NCBI GenBank assembly: GCA_944470555.2
Contig: OX104130.1
Span: forward strand, 60,731,491-60,795,490
DNA: 64,000 bases
DNA from: Heterobilharzia americana
Lineage: Eukaryota; Platyhelminthes; Trematoda; Strigeidida; Schistosomatidae
Reading direction: 5' to 3'
Under the pieces are notes generated by a model that worked only from the letters and a program-made list of their open reading frames with translations, ran no database searches and had not been told where the DNA came from. Below, in pieces: positions 49,751 to 60,825 of the stretch. The translations under genes and the position numbers were made by a program. Every line of letters begins with the position of its first letter. The stretch's first letter is position 1.

Positions 49751-50220
49751 CTGAAGATAAGATCATTAGCAGTGTTTTATCCCAACACATTCAGATCCGT
49801 TGTGACCATAACGCTTAACCAGTGTGGATGTTATCAGGTTTCCAGTGTCACTATTAGCTGAATAACCTAATCTGTAGGTTACCAGGTGTGGTTTCTGTTC
49901 ACTTACCATTTTCAGTAAGCGTTTTTACAGCCAAATCTGGTAACCCATTTATAAATATATTGTTTTGTGATTGATACTTAATTCTTTCAGTTATCGATTT
50001 GTTTATCTGTTTCTATTCTTTCTTGTTATTCTGATGAATGATGGTGCCAATAATACTGTCGAAAGAAAGCAGCATACTTCTGACAATCATGTTTAATGAA
50101 TTTCTGTAAATAATCTCCCATAATATACATTACTAGATGTAAGATTATATTGATTGATACTCAGACCATGGGAATATGATTTGTCTAGTTTTTAAAATCT
50201 AACTTAATAACTTTAGAATA
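49751..50220. other. Unassigned spacer
   Basis: Nothing recognised. Confidence 0.3.
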
Positions 50221-50224
50221 TATG

Positions 50225-50400
50225 ACTATACATTATGACTGAAAAACACCGGCTGAGAGCACCGGGCTGGTAGCTTGGTGGTCGCTGATTCGAATTCAAC
50301 TGCGGTCCAGATTTTCATCTCACTTTCAACCATCACCCAGTATAAATACTAGTCTGCCAAACTATGGCTGTCTTAGATAGTCAAATAATGAAATAAATTC
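50225..50400 (+). repeat. Gamma tRNA-like SINE copy
   Basis: A diverged tRNA-like head (GGTAGCTTGGTGGTCGCTG, then B-box-like GATTCGAATTC near 50290) is followed by AGATTTTCATCTCACTTTCAACCATCAC and the gamma tail AACTATGGCTGTCTTAGATAGTC. The same order occurs at 55.0-55.6 and 61.4-61.8 kb. Confidence 0.6.
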
Positions 50401-50654
50401 TGTTCATCAAGAGTTTTGCCTGAGAATGTAATTACACTACAAGTAATTAAAGAAGAACATTTTAAACTGCACAAATGTCAGCTGAGTCGGCCACCATAGT
50501 TTACTACTGCTCATAATGAAAGAGTATACTGTACATGTGGTCATGATTCAAGTGTGAAGATTCGTTGGAAGTATGTTACGCGATGCTAATTCACTGAATA
50601 TGATGTTCAGTGTGTGATATGATTACTTTTATTATCAATTTTTGACTTGCTTGG

Positions 50655-51290
50655 TTTTAATAAATTTCAAGTTGTTATTCATCACAGACTGACATCAGTT
50701 GGGGGAACAAAGGAAACCTGGAAGAACTGGACAGCTGTTTCGTCCTGGTATGGGACTCCTCAGCAGTGCGGACCCACGACCCGACCCCACCAGGGATCGA
50801 ACCCGCGACCTTCAAGTTCCGTGGCCAGAACGTTGCCATTGAGCCACTGCGTCAGAATCCAATGGTCCATATTTCCAACTTCTGTTAGCTCACGATATAG
50901 CGCAATCGCCACTCAATATCATCGTTGAGTAACTGTCCTCACGACTATCAGGCTTTGCCACCACCGGTCACGACTTCTCATTGAAACTTCGGGAATACCT
51001 CTCGAAACTAGTCATCAATGAGCGGTTGCGCTATATCGTGAGCTAACAGAAGTTGGAAATATGAACCACTGGTTCTGACTCGGTGGCTCAATGGTAACGT
51101 GTTGGCCACGTACCCTGAAGGTCACGGGTTCAATCCCCGGTGGGGTCGTGGGTGCGCACTGCTGGGGAGTCCCATATTAGGACGGAATGGCTGTCCAAAG
51201 TTTCATTTTTTCCTCCAGGTGATGTCAACCTACGATGAACAACAACTGTTTTCAAATCCCCACAACTCCCTCAAAATTCAATAAATTTGT
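50655..51290. repeat. Family beta head-to-head inverted pair (beta-4)
   Basis: Left arm 50661-50910 (- strand) and right arm about 51023-51270 (+ strand) are reverse complements at roughly nine bases in ten over the part I compared (TGCGCTATATCGTGAGCTAA and beyond), separated by about 110 bp. Each arm holds tail, hammerhead, tRNA-like head (B boxes GGGTTCGATCCC at 50787-50798 on the - strand; GGGTTCAATCCC at 51126-51137 on the + strand, A box TGGCTCAATGG at about 51083) and an upstream segment. The + strand ribozyme is damaged (CTGGGGAG, GGAA). Confidence 0.85.
50726..50769 (-). ncRNA. Hammerhead ribozyme (beta type), intact core
   Basis: On the - strand: stem I strand ACTG, CTGAGGA, stem II GTCC/GGAC with loop CATACCA, GAAA, self-complementary stem III ACAGCTGT, triplet GTC, closing strand CAGT. 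All conserved hammerhead positions are present and both stem I strands pair. It differs from the alpha ribozyme in the stem III sequence, loop II and flanks, so it belongs to a distinct repeat. Confidence 0.8.
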
Positions 51291-52450
51291 TTGAATCCTA
51301 TTAATTCTTATAATATATTCAAATTTTTGTGATAAATGCTTTAATCTGTTGAGGAATGTGTATGAGTACTTCACATGAATATGACGAATTGACTTTTACA
51401 TTTTTATCAGTAACAGTGGTAATTTTGAGATAATGGTAAATTTTTGTAAGTTATCAGGCGGTCTGTATTCAAAACCGGTGGACAGAATATACTGAGGTAG
51501 ATAACCACGGAGAAAAAGGAGTAGTTCTTGAATAGAGGTTATTTTGGTATTGAAAAATATTTTCAGTTAGGTAGGATGATCCTAATGGTCTTATTTTTTT
51601 AGGTTGGATGGTTAATTCGGGATACATTTGCAGAAATTACTCACTGTAAGATGATCTCCATCATGGCCTTATATATTGTTTTTACTAGATGTGATCAACC
51701 CTTCAACGGTACGGGCGATCAGACACGTACAGATATCAGACATGTGAAGTTTGGGAAGGGTGATAAATATGATGCAGAATACAGCATGCCATTCTAGATA
51801 TCTTATTCGAATAGAAATCTTACGAGTTATACAGAAAATATGAACACTTTGCCTACTTCCAATGGTTCAGGTCTAAGGGTGAATGCTGGCATAGACTCCT
51901 ACTATGCACTAAAATTGTATCATCCGCATACTCTACTCTCCTGGTAGCGCAATCACACTACAATCCTGCAGGTCATTTATAGCTGTCTCAATTACCTCAT
52001 AAACGGTGAGGTTAGAGAGAAATAGCAGAATTGGTTAGCTCTATCTGATCTCACTGCTAATGCTGATCAGAGGAGATATGCTTGCATGCTTTAGTCTCCA
52101 TGAGTAGTTTTTTGTCGATGGATTTTAAATGGTCAATAAACTGTCTAGGAGAACTTCTCTCGTACAAATAATTCTCATAGTTCAAAAGCAATTTGATTGA
52201 ACAAAGAAAATTCTTTTCGATAACTTTTTCCTCAGGTTCTACAGTAACATTTACATAGTGAGGAATTATGCATCAACAATATTGAGTTTATGCTTATCAG
52301 TTAAGGAATTCAACTGAGAGTTTTATAAAACAATGAGGTGTTTATGAGAGTTGGATAAAGCAAACTAAGAAGGATAATTTGAGTAATAATAGCTTGATAG
52401 GATGTTACTCGTGTTAGGGGACAGAAGAGGTTAAGATAGTGTTAAAATTA
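51291..52450. other. Unassigned region
   Basis: No gene or named repeat seen. Confidence 0.3.
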
Positions 52451-52451
52451 G

Positions 52452-52745
52452 GTGGCCGTCGTGCCCCAGTGGCTTTGTGGATAACGCTCTGGTGTTTGAA
52501 GTGATGTGTACTGGGTTCGTATCTCAGTGGGAACAACATCACTCGCTGGGGTGCAGGTACATCCAACTGACGAATCCCAAGTAGGTCGAAAAGCGCGTCT
52601 TGAATTCCTCTGCTAGTCACCAAGATCAATATAACATCACAAATATTCAGAAGTATAGAGGCATCCTCATAGGAGCCCATCTGCTAACAGAGGTCAAACG
52701 ATTCGGCCTTGTGTGGCAACGGGAAATTACAAGCATCATAACGAC
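52452..52745 (+). repeat. Alpha hammerhead repeat, full unit, degenerate ribozyme
   Basis: Head with CCAGTGGCTTTGTGGATAAC at 52465 and B-box-like GGGTTCGTATCTC at 52513; hammerhead at 52559-52608 with CTGACGAA and GTCGAAAAGCGCGTC, where the first pair of stem II is lost; tail with GGAGCCCATCTGCTAACAGA at 52673. Confidence 0.75.
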
Positions 52746-52985
52746 TAATGTCAAAATTATTTCAGATTATTGGGATGAAGGGGGATCTATAGTATGGAAT
52801 TAGGTTATCTGGGGCAGGTTGCTACCGAGTTTGCGCATCCCGAATTGGACCACAGTAATTCTTTATTCACTCACTTAGCTATTGAATTGTAATGAGAATT
52901 TTTAATTCTCACTGCATCATGAACAGACTAAATTTAGGCCAATTGTTGAGGGATAACTTGTTTACAATGAAACCTTAATAATACT
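52746..52985. other. Unassigned spacer
   Basis: Nothing recognised. Confidence 0.3.
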
Positions 52986-52989
52986 GAGA

Positions 52990-53880
52990 AATTGCACATC
53001 TGAAAGCTGCTGAGTTGAAGCAAAACAAACAGCTCTTGTTTCTTGGCGTTGAATGCAAAACCGCCAGAAGCACAGAGAACAGACACAGGGACAACAGCGG
53101 ACAGGCTCACACCACACCACTATTGCAGAAGGTCTGGAAAGAAGGAAAAATACCTGCCCATCGATTGGAAGAAGGGCTACCTTGTCAAACTCCCAAAGTC
53201 TTTGCAAGAACTGGCGCAGAATCATGCTCCTGTCAACCCAAAGCAGGCAAAATAATACGCCGCATCATCCTGGAGAGACTAAAGGATGCGCTGGATTCAG
53301 GAAGTACAAATCATGTGCGGCCAAAATTGCTACGCTACACTACGCATCATCATACAACAGTGCATAGAATGCCAGTCAGTCAACTCTCTACCCTAACCTC
53401 AACTTCATCCACTTTGAAAACGCCTTCGACAGAGTCGACCGACAAGTAATTCGGAAACTGCTTCAACACTACGGAATACAACAAACTCTTATCAATCGCA
53501 TTCAACAACTATATGAAGACACCACATCCCAAGTTATTCACAATGGACAGCTCAGCTCAGTGATGCCTCTGAAGTGAAGACAGGAGTAAGACAAGGCTAC
53601 CGCCTACTATCAACGATGATCTCCTTGGTTGTGGTCAACTGGATCATGCTACAAACTGTGAGGAACGAGAAGAGGGGGATAAGCTGGCTGGACCAGGGAA
53701 AAGACCCTAGGAGATTTGGATTTCGCCAACGATGACTTCTGTCTAATGTCTTGTCGCACAAACTCGAAGATCTACAGACCAAATCGAACAAGTTGACAGA
53801 AGAGGCAAGGCAGCCGAGACGGGATTTCCTTCAGGTGAACGTAGAGAAGACAGAGGTGATGATGATACCCAACCAATGCC

Positions 53881-53912
<32 letters not shown>

Positions 53913-54600
53913 GAAGCTCCAATCACCATCAACGGGAGAAACTTAAAGGAAGTAGTCTCTCCCAACTATCTAGGCAGCACAGTTTCAACTACAGAAGGCA
54001 CAGGCACAGACAAGGACGTCAGAGGCAGCCAGGATCGGAAAGACAGCAAGACAAGCCTTCCTTCATTAACCTGAAACCAGTGTGGAGACCTACTCCACTG
54101 CACTCAGCATAAAGCCTGAACAACATCCACATTCTCAACACCAACGTCAAGTCAATGCTTCGATGTGATGGTTGACAGACTTGGAGCGTTACGAAAGGCA
54201 TTCCTAACAAACTACAGACATTTATCAACAACTGACTACGCTTGCTCGGTACTCAAGCTCAGATGGTCAGAGACAATAAAAAACAAGGAACTCTGGCTTG
54301 GTGACGAACCAACCAAGAACCCATTGCCCAACAAATATGCAGAAGAAAGTGGATGGATTGGGAATACACTGAGAAAACCATTCGGGGACATCACGCGCCA
54401 GGTCAGGTCGTCGAGTCGAACCCAGATGGGGAACGACGAGTTGGGCGTCCCAGCTGAGGGTGACGTGGAGATCGTGTGAGGAAGAAATGAGAGCTTCTGG
54501 GTTGTCGTGGAGCCATGTTCAAAAGATTTCAGAGAAGAGAGTGGAATGGAGACGTGCTACTGAGTCCCTATGTTCCACTAGGAACCTAAGTGATAAATAA
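52990..54600 (+). pseudogene. Family B RT relic (copy B2)
   Basis: Opens in the pre-RT region (PIDWKKGYLVKLPKSLQELAQ near 53160-53210), continues with the RT fingers/palm in broken frames (an FENAFDRVDRQ-like block near 53415-53450; RTGVRQGYR near 53580). It lacks an intact FADD (it reads LDFANDD with a frame break near 53720), then SHKLEDLQTKSNKLTEEA, NVEKTEVMMI, a His/Gln run from a CAC/CAA microsatellite (53878-53915), PITINGRNLKEVV, YLGSTVSTTEG and the C-terminal RRKWRWIG-like part (54340-54380). It ends near 54590 with an AATAATAAT tail. Confidence 0.8.
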
Positions 54601-54689
54601 TAATATATAATACTATCTGGTTTGATCATTCAGTTGAAATATATGTCACTCTTCCTAACCAATAAATTGGTAAGTTGTAGGTACAATTT

Positions 54690-55034
54690 TCAAATATTCC
54701 ACCATTATTAGCTCATTTCGAAATAAACTTTGTTGGTTAAAAGATCCTAGTGATCTAATTAAGCAGAATAACTTGGTTTACCAAATCCTTCACAATGACT
54801 ACGAGGTGAAATACATAATTCAAAGTAGTCGACCAGGGTCAATTAGGCTGTCCGAGCATAAAAAGGTGTAGCTAGGTCGGTTTTATTAGATTCTAGCAAG
54901 ATAATGAATTTAGAAAACGGCTCGACGATAGTTTTGCATGCAATTACACACAACTGTACAATAGGATGGGACAGGGTGAAAATCCTTAGAACTAACATAT
55001 AAGGGTGAAGGAAGAGATCGATAACTGAATCTTT
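54690..55034 (+). pseudogene. Penelope-like GIY-YIG relic, 5' part (PLE-C)
   Basis: The frame reads LRNKLCWLKDPSDLIKQNNLVYQILHNDYEVKYIIQSSRPGSIRLSEHK. This is the same segment as the GIY-YIG domain of PLE-B, with the Cys pair lost (CNDC to HNDY) and YIGQ changed to YIIQ. The element continues at 55578 after a gamma insertion. Confidence 0.8.
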
Positions 55035-55577
55035 ATAATTTTAACTGTCTGAGATAGCCGTGGTGATGATTGAAAATGAAATGAAAATTTGGATGGTTAC
55101 TGGGTTCGAACCAATGACTACCAGGTTTCCGACCCGATGTTCTTCAAAGTGAGCTACGAGAACCGACTACTGACCGAAATTTTTATTTTACTTCAGTCAC
55201 CATCGTATTTACATCTCGGTGACTCACCAGATAAAGGTTTACTTCAACATCATTTCTTATGTTTGTAGCTGCATAGATGTAAGCGAACTCGTTTCTGGAG
55301 AGTCAGTAAATATCTGACAACAGTCCACATTTTCATTTAACGTTCAACCATCACACACTACTAATACTACTGTGCCAAACCGCGGTTATTTCAGATAGTC
55401 AAAACGACAATCAATTCTATGTCCTCCTTCTCTAATTCACTTAGGCTTAGGGTTGTGATAAGAAGCCCTGACTAGGCAGCAGCCGGTGTGAATACGAACG
55501 AGAGATTGTAACGCATCACGAATTCATATGGTAATTGGCAAAATAAAAATGTAGTGAGTAGTCTGACGTCGTAAATC
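55035..55577. mobile_element. Gamma SINE-type insertion inside PLE-C
   Basis: Flanked by AATCTTT on both sides (55028-55034 and 55578-55584), a 7-bp target duplication. It splits PLE-C between CTGAATCTTT and the continuation TTTAATCGAATCAACACC. The left part is on the - strand (tail CTATCTCAGACAG, tRNA-like head with B box GGTTCGAACC at 55092 and GAGCTACGAGAACC near 55150); the right part (55320-55577) is on the + strand with tail AGATAGTCAAAACGACAATC and a second segment shared with 61.5-61.7 kb. So this insertion is itself inverted. Confidence 0.7.
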
Positions 55578-55865
55578 AATCTTTTTTTAATCGAATCAAC
55601 ACCTAATACATGCGGGAGGAATGACTCAGCACCTGTTCTGGATGTTTAGAAAATCTTACTAACCATATCACAAAGGGGGCGAAGATTTTAAGACTATATT
55701 AAAGATGTCTCAAAGTTGTGGAGTTACCTGACATGACTATGGACAATATGTTATATCCGAAAAGTAATCCAGTAAACAATGCTGCTACACCGTGTGATAA
55801 GTCAATTAAAAACAGGATTAGATTCTATTACAGAACACAAGTTTTACTCTCATATTATTAGCTTC
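55578..55865 (+). pseudogene. Penelope-like relic, 3' part (PLE-C continued)
   Basis: Resumes with FNRINT-type codons aligned to ESLFIESTPNTCNRN of PLE-B, then APVLDV and the 3' untranslated part ending CACAAGTTTTACTCTCATATT, matching the PLE-B end up to the point where PLE-B meets the beta hammerhead. This end match defines the true 3' end of the PLE family here. Confidence 0.7.
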
Positions 55866-56425
55866 GTTTAATTTATGATTTCGGCAGCCTGTCCTTTAGC
55901 GTCACCAGTCAGTATTCAGCAGTTTAGAATTATTCATCCTCAAGCGGATTAACCACTCTACGTCTTGTCAGCACATAGCGCACATTTATTCTATATCTTA
56001 TGATTAAGAAAAGAATAAAATCATTTTTTTTAAACTGCACAATTCGTGGTGAGAATAACATGAATTTGTGAGATACGGTTGTGAAATTTCACCACGGTTT
56101 CATAAAGAAAAGTATTTATTCAGATCACATAGTGTGATATGCTCAAAACCATAATTTACATCGAAATTGTGAGTATGAAAGCTATACGAAACATACTACT
56201 AACTAACATGAGTAGTTGCACATCATTCATACTGATTAACAGTACTCACTAACCACATAGAATTGATCACCTTGATCTGGTTAGGAAGCGAAGATTAATA
56301 AAATGCCTCGGAATTCGCTTTGTAGAATGCATCAGTTTATTTTAATCGTAGCATCATTTAATGTGTAGTATTGTCATTTTTAAAATTCAACTTACAATCA
56401 CCTCTTTAGTAGCACTTTTACTTTT
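55866..56425. other. Unassigned spacer
   Basis: AT-rich; nothing recognised. Confidence 0.3.
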
Positions 56426-56429
56426 ATCC

Positions 56430-56720
56430 CATTTATGACTCGTCGACTGGATGAACCTACCTCCCAGTGAGCGATGTTATTACCACTAGGACTCGGATCC
56501 GTGACAGATCTCTTCAAACACCAGAGCGTTACTCACCAGGTAGCTGTTATGACTCGGTGATCTATTGGATAACTCTCTGGCGTTTGAGTCGATCGGTCCC
56601 GAGTTCGTGTCCTAGTGGGAATAACATCGCTCACAGGGGGGCAGGTGCATCCAGATGACTAATTCCAAATAGGACGAGACGCACATCCTGGATTCTACTA
56701 CTGGCCACTATCCTTCATTA
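56430..56720. repeat. Alpha head-to-head inverted pair
   Basis: - strand head and partial hammerhead (56545 down to 56436; GAGTCATAAATGGGAT near its left end) meets a + strand head and hammerhead (56550-56715) with B-box-like GAGTTCGTGTCCTAGTGGG (56600). The + ribozyme is damaged (ATGACTAA; GAGA). The + copy ends in GCCACTATCCTTCATTAA without a tail. Confidence 0.75.
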
Positions 56721-57485
56721 ATAAGTTGGAGTCTACTACTAAAATAGTCCAAGTAGTAGACAACTTTACTAGTTTATCAAAAGAATAACTGCATTCATTT
56801 TCTTGAAACTCTTAGTGAATCAGTCATCGAGGGAATGGTGACCTCTGTTAGTTGTTTGGAGGCAGCTGAGTGCCAATAAGCAAAACACCTAGGCCCAGGC
56901 CTACCTACCGATTACCTCCAACCAACTAACATCTATCTCAGTGAATCCCAATGGTCCTCCTCCTAGTTGGATGGTAACAGTGAAATGGTCGATAGAATTC
57001 AGTCAGCACTCAGAACTAGGCAAAATGAAGTTGGTTACTTTTTAATGATCGACCAGTGATCTCTATGAGGTCCAAACGTGCTCTGTATCACTTCAGAATT
57101 ACTTATTCTGATTGGAAGTAAACAACCCTACGAATACAGTAATTGATATGTTTTGTAAATAAGTGAACATCTTTATCAGTGTAAATTGTGTCCAACTAAA
57201 CTCGCATCATTCATTAATACAGTTCACCAGTATAAGCACAATCTGAAGATCAGCTGTATTAGTTGCGTCAGTGAACTCCATTGTTGACCTTGACAAGCTG
57301 TTGGCTGTCTGATTAGTGATTCAAGGTCATACTATTTACTTATCATTTTTTATGTGTAATTGACCAATAATTGCAGTATCTGAGATAGACTTGATTGTTA
57401 GACAGACGTTTTATTTAAAGGGATGACAGTCCTACTCAGTAGTAGAGGTGGAACATTATGTGGTTAGAGTTAATGGTCTGTGGGA
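56721..57485. other. Unnamed repeat fragment and spacer
   Basis: Positions 56985-57045 share GACAGAATTCAGTCAGCACT-type sequence with 32050-32105, so an unnamed dispersed repeat is present. No coding signal. Confidence 0.4.
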
Positions 57486-57486
57486 T

Positions 57487-58860
57487 ACCATTATTATTAT
57501 TATTATTAGTCCCTTGGGTTCCTAGTGGAACATAGGGCTTCAGTAGCACGTCTCCAGTGACCTCTGTTCTCTGAGATCTTTTGAACCTGGTTCCACGACA
57601 GCCCACAACCTCTCATTTCCTCCTCGCACGACCTCCTCCATGTCACCCTCGCCTCGGACGTCCAACTCATCGCTTCCCAAGGGGATTCCACTCGAGCAAC
57701 TGGCCTGACGCGTGATGTCCCCAGTCGGCCTTCTCAGTGCATGCCCAATCCACCTCCACTTCCTCCTGCATATTTGTTGCATGATAGGTTCTTGGTTAGT
57801 TCGTTGCCAGAGCTCCTTGTTGCTTATTCTTATTATTCTGGCCATCTGAGCTTCAGTAGCGAGCGTAAGCAGTTGTTGATGAATGTCTGTAGTTTATTGG
57901 AAATCCCTTTCGTGACGCGCTAAGTCTCTCAACCATCACACTTAAGCACTGACTTGACGTTGGTGTTGAAAATCCGGATCTTGTTCCGCATGCTGAGTGC
58001 AGAAGATCTCCACACTGGTTTCAGGCTAATGAACGCCTGTCTTGCTTTTCCGATTCTGACTTTGACATCCTCGTCCGTCCCGCCACCTGTAGTTGAAACA
58101 GTGCTTCCTAGATAAGTGAAGGAGGTTACTTCCTTTAAGTTTCTCCCGTTGGCGGTGATTGGAGTTTGTTGTTGTTGTTGTTGGAGTTGCTGGTGCCGTA
58201 TCTTCATCACCTTTGTCTTCTCTATATTCACCCGAAGTCCCGTCTTAGCTGCCTCTTCTATCAACTTGTTAGTTTTTGCCTGCAGATCTTCAAGTTTATG
58301 TGACATCAGGCACAAGTCATCGGCGAAATCCAAGTCTTCTAGGTTCTTTTCCGCAGTCCAGTGTATCCCCCTCTTCTCGCCCCCCACTGTTTGCTGCATG
58401 ATCTAGTCGACCACAATCAGGAATATCATGGGGGATAGTAGGCAACCTTGTCTCACTCATGTCTTCACTTCAAAATCATCACTGAGCTTCCCATTGTGAA
58501 TTACTTGGCATGTGGCATCTTCATATAGTTGTTGAATGAGGCTGATAAAGGTTTGCGGTACTCCGTAGTAGTGAAGCAGTTTCCAAATTACTTCTCGGTC
58601 GACGCTGTCAAAGGCCTTCTCAAAGTCGATGAAGTTGAGGTAGAGAGCTGATTGCCATTCTATGCTCTGTTCTATGATGATGCGAAGCGTTGCAATTTGG
58701 TCTGCACATGATTTGTACTTCCTGAAGCCTGCCTGTTCCGGTCGTAGTTTGAATCCAGTGCATCTTTAAGCCTCTCCAGGATGATGCGGCTTAATATTTT
58801 GCTCAGTTGGGGTGGACAGGAGAGTGATTCCACGCCAGTTCTTGCAAACGTGGGATACCA
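57487..58860 (-). pseudogene. Family B RT relic (copy B3), best preserved
   Basis: On the - strand the 156-codon stretch 58399-57929 is open: MQQTVGGEKRGIHWTAEKNL, LDFADDLCLMSHKLEDLQ (catalytic FADD), RVNIEKTKVMKI, a Gln run, PITANGRNLKEV, FTYLGSTVSTTGGGTDEDVKVRIGKARQAF and RIFNTNVKSVL. After a short break the C-terminal part follows (57845-57540: ELWQRTNQEPI, RRKWRWIGHALRRPTGDITRQ). The 3' end at 57489-57510 is (ATT)n, the AAT tail of the element. Upstream (58400-58860) the fingers/palm are present in broken frames (TATTTTGTGRLQEVQIMC; a GVRQG-equivalent is lost). Confidence 0.82.
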
Positions 58861-59190
58861 TACGAAGGAGAAAACCTCAGTGATATGGACAAATAATTAC
58901 GTACCTTTCATACATACGACAATCAGGTCTAAGGATCATTGGTTGAATTAAAACTGAAACTTGAGCACAATTTGCATCATAGCTCAGACGATATCTTTAA
59001 CGCATTTGATCTGGTAAAATTTGACAAACAGACAAAATCAAGTTGCCATACTTCGTCGTAGCATGCAAAAAATAATTGAGTAGAAAAGGAGTGATACTAG
59101 AGTAGAAAAAAGTGTATGGAAGGGAAAGAAAGTCGAAAATCAACATTAGTAAATATATATTCAAGCTTTAGAAGACATCTAACAGTGAAT
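58861..59190. other. Unassigned spacer
   Basis: Nothing recognised. Confidence 0.3.
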
Positions 59191-59194
59191 CCAC

Positions 59195-59470
59195 CTGCAC
59201 TATTGTAATCGATTTTCAGCGATGACAACAAGAGTCTTCAACCATTGATTCCTATTGTCTCGACGACCCCAACCAGGCAGTCCACACCTCTTTAGACCAT
59301 TTAGATCAACAGTCAGAAACTTCATGCATTGATGCCACATTTTGGTCCAACCACTTTAAGCTTTCCTTCAGCCCTATGTAATTTCAGTCAAAAATACACG
59401 TCGAGGTAAAAGGTGGTTCACCATGCACAACTCAGTCAGTTGGCAAGCACTAACCTATTTCTGTCACGTT
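59195..59470 (-). pseudogene. Family A 3' fragment (copy A10)
   Basis: The - strand matches the 3' C-terminal/untranslated part of copy A7 (23900-24100): the blocks GTCTTCAACCATTGATTCCT, CCCCAACCAGGCAGTC and AGATCAACAGTCAGAAACTTC recur with substitutions. No open frame. Confidence 0.6.
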
Positions 59471-59805
59471 AACGAGATTTCCATCGACCATTAATCTCAT
59501 TCCAAAGATCATATTTATATCATAGAAAATAGAATATGACACATTTTAATAGGAAGAAATGTCACTAAACTTTAGAAATGAACTCTATAATACTTATTTT
59601 AGTTAAGATCATATATTGATGGATGATTCAACAATGAATCAATTTTAGCATATCGTATACACATTTCTATATGATAGATCGATATCTGGTTCGTTTATTA
59701 TACAATTAAGGATCAATTAAGACCCCTCTTTGCAGTAGTTATGGTGTATTCTGACTTCGGATATGCCTAACTTCACACTTCGTTTCTATGCAAACAATCC
59801 CAAGT
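59471..59805. other. Unassigned spacer
   Basis: Nothing recognised. Confidence 0.3.
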
Positions 59806-59809
59806 CTAG

Positions 59810-60200
59810 TCTGCCTTGTGGTTAGCAGTGGAATCCAGGACGCGTGTTTCGTCCCGTTTGGGACCTGTCTATCAGCGAGTAGTTTTGTTCTCATTCAGAC
59901 TGAAACCCAGTACCCACCGCTTCAAACTCCAAAGCGTTATCTATTAGGCCACCGGAGTCACCTCTGGTGTTCGAGTTCCAGCGTGAAAAACACTGCTCAC
60001 TGGGAGGTAGATAACATCCAACTGACAAGTTTTGAATAGGACGAAACGCGTATCCTTGATTCCACTGCTAACCACCAAGCAGATTACAGCATAATAAGTA
60101 ATCGGGTAGTACCAAAGCATCACATAGGAGCTCATCTGTTAACAGAGGCCAGACATTTCAACCCAGTATAGCAAGGGAAGAATACAAGCATCAAAAAACA
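59810..60200. repeat. Alpha head-to-head inverted pair
   Basis: - strand ribozyme and head (59820-59960), with GTCC/GGAC, GAAACACGCGTC intact but CTGATGAG degraded, meets a + strand unit (59961-60195) with B-box-like GTTCGAGTTCC, a ribozyme lacking GAG (CTGACAAG) but with GGACGAAACGCG, and a full tail (GGAGCTCATCTGTTAACAGA near 60127). The junction lies inside the heads. Confidence 0.8.
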
Positions 60201-60820
60201 ATCTCAAGTCCATTTTAACGGTTAGAAGTGAACTTGGGAGTAGGAAAGATAAACATATCAGGAATACTGATAGACCTTATCAATGTTTATCAGTACTTTA
60301 AAGCTGATAGCTAATTTCTATACAATCCAAATGACTTCTAATTAGATGAATTAAAGCCAAGAAGTGGATAGGTCGGGAAAAGGAAAGAATAATTTGATCT
60401 ATATGATACAATACTCTGAATAGGAGTTGATTGTGTGTGTGTCATTCAGCAAAAAAGTTTATTGATATACTTGTTATAAACTTCAATGCAATATTAGAAG
60501 GAGCTAAGAAAAATCTCTTCAAGAATGTATTACTCTTTTTTAACTGAAAAAATCTTTAATTTCATCAAGAACAACAAGCGAAGCTGTTATAACAAAGCCT
60601 CAATCACGAACGGATTCGAACCAAAGACTACAAAAATAACAACCAAAATACGCTTATCATGTAAATTACATAACTTTATAAATAATAAAATGTAAACTTC
60701 CTTTTTATAAGTGTTAAACTCAACTGTTCATTTGGACTTAATAACTTTTTGTTGTAACTGCAACTTGAATGGAATTAGATGCTCAAGTGACGTTGCTATA
60801 CAGGGCTGAATCGTCAACGA
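60201..60820. other. Unassigned spacer
   Basis: AT-rich; nothing recognised. Confidence 0.3.
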
Positions 60821-60825
60821 TCTCT

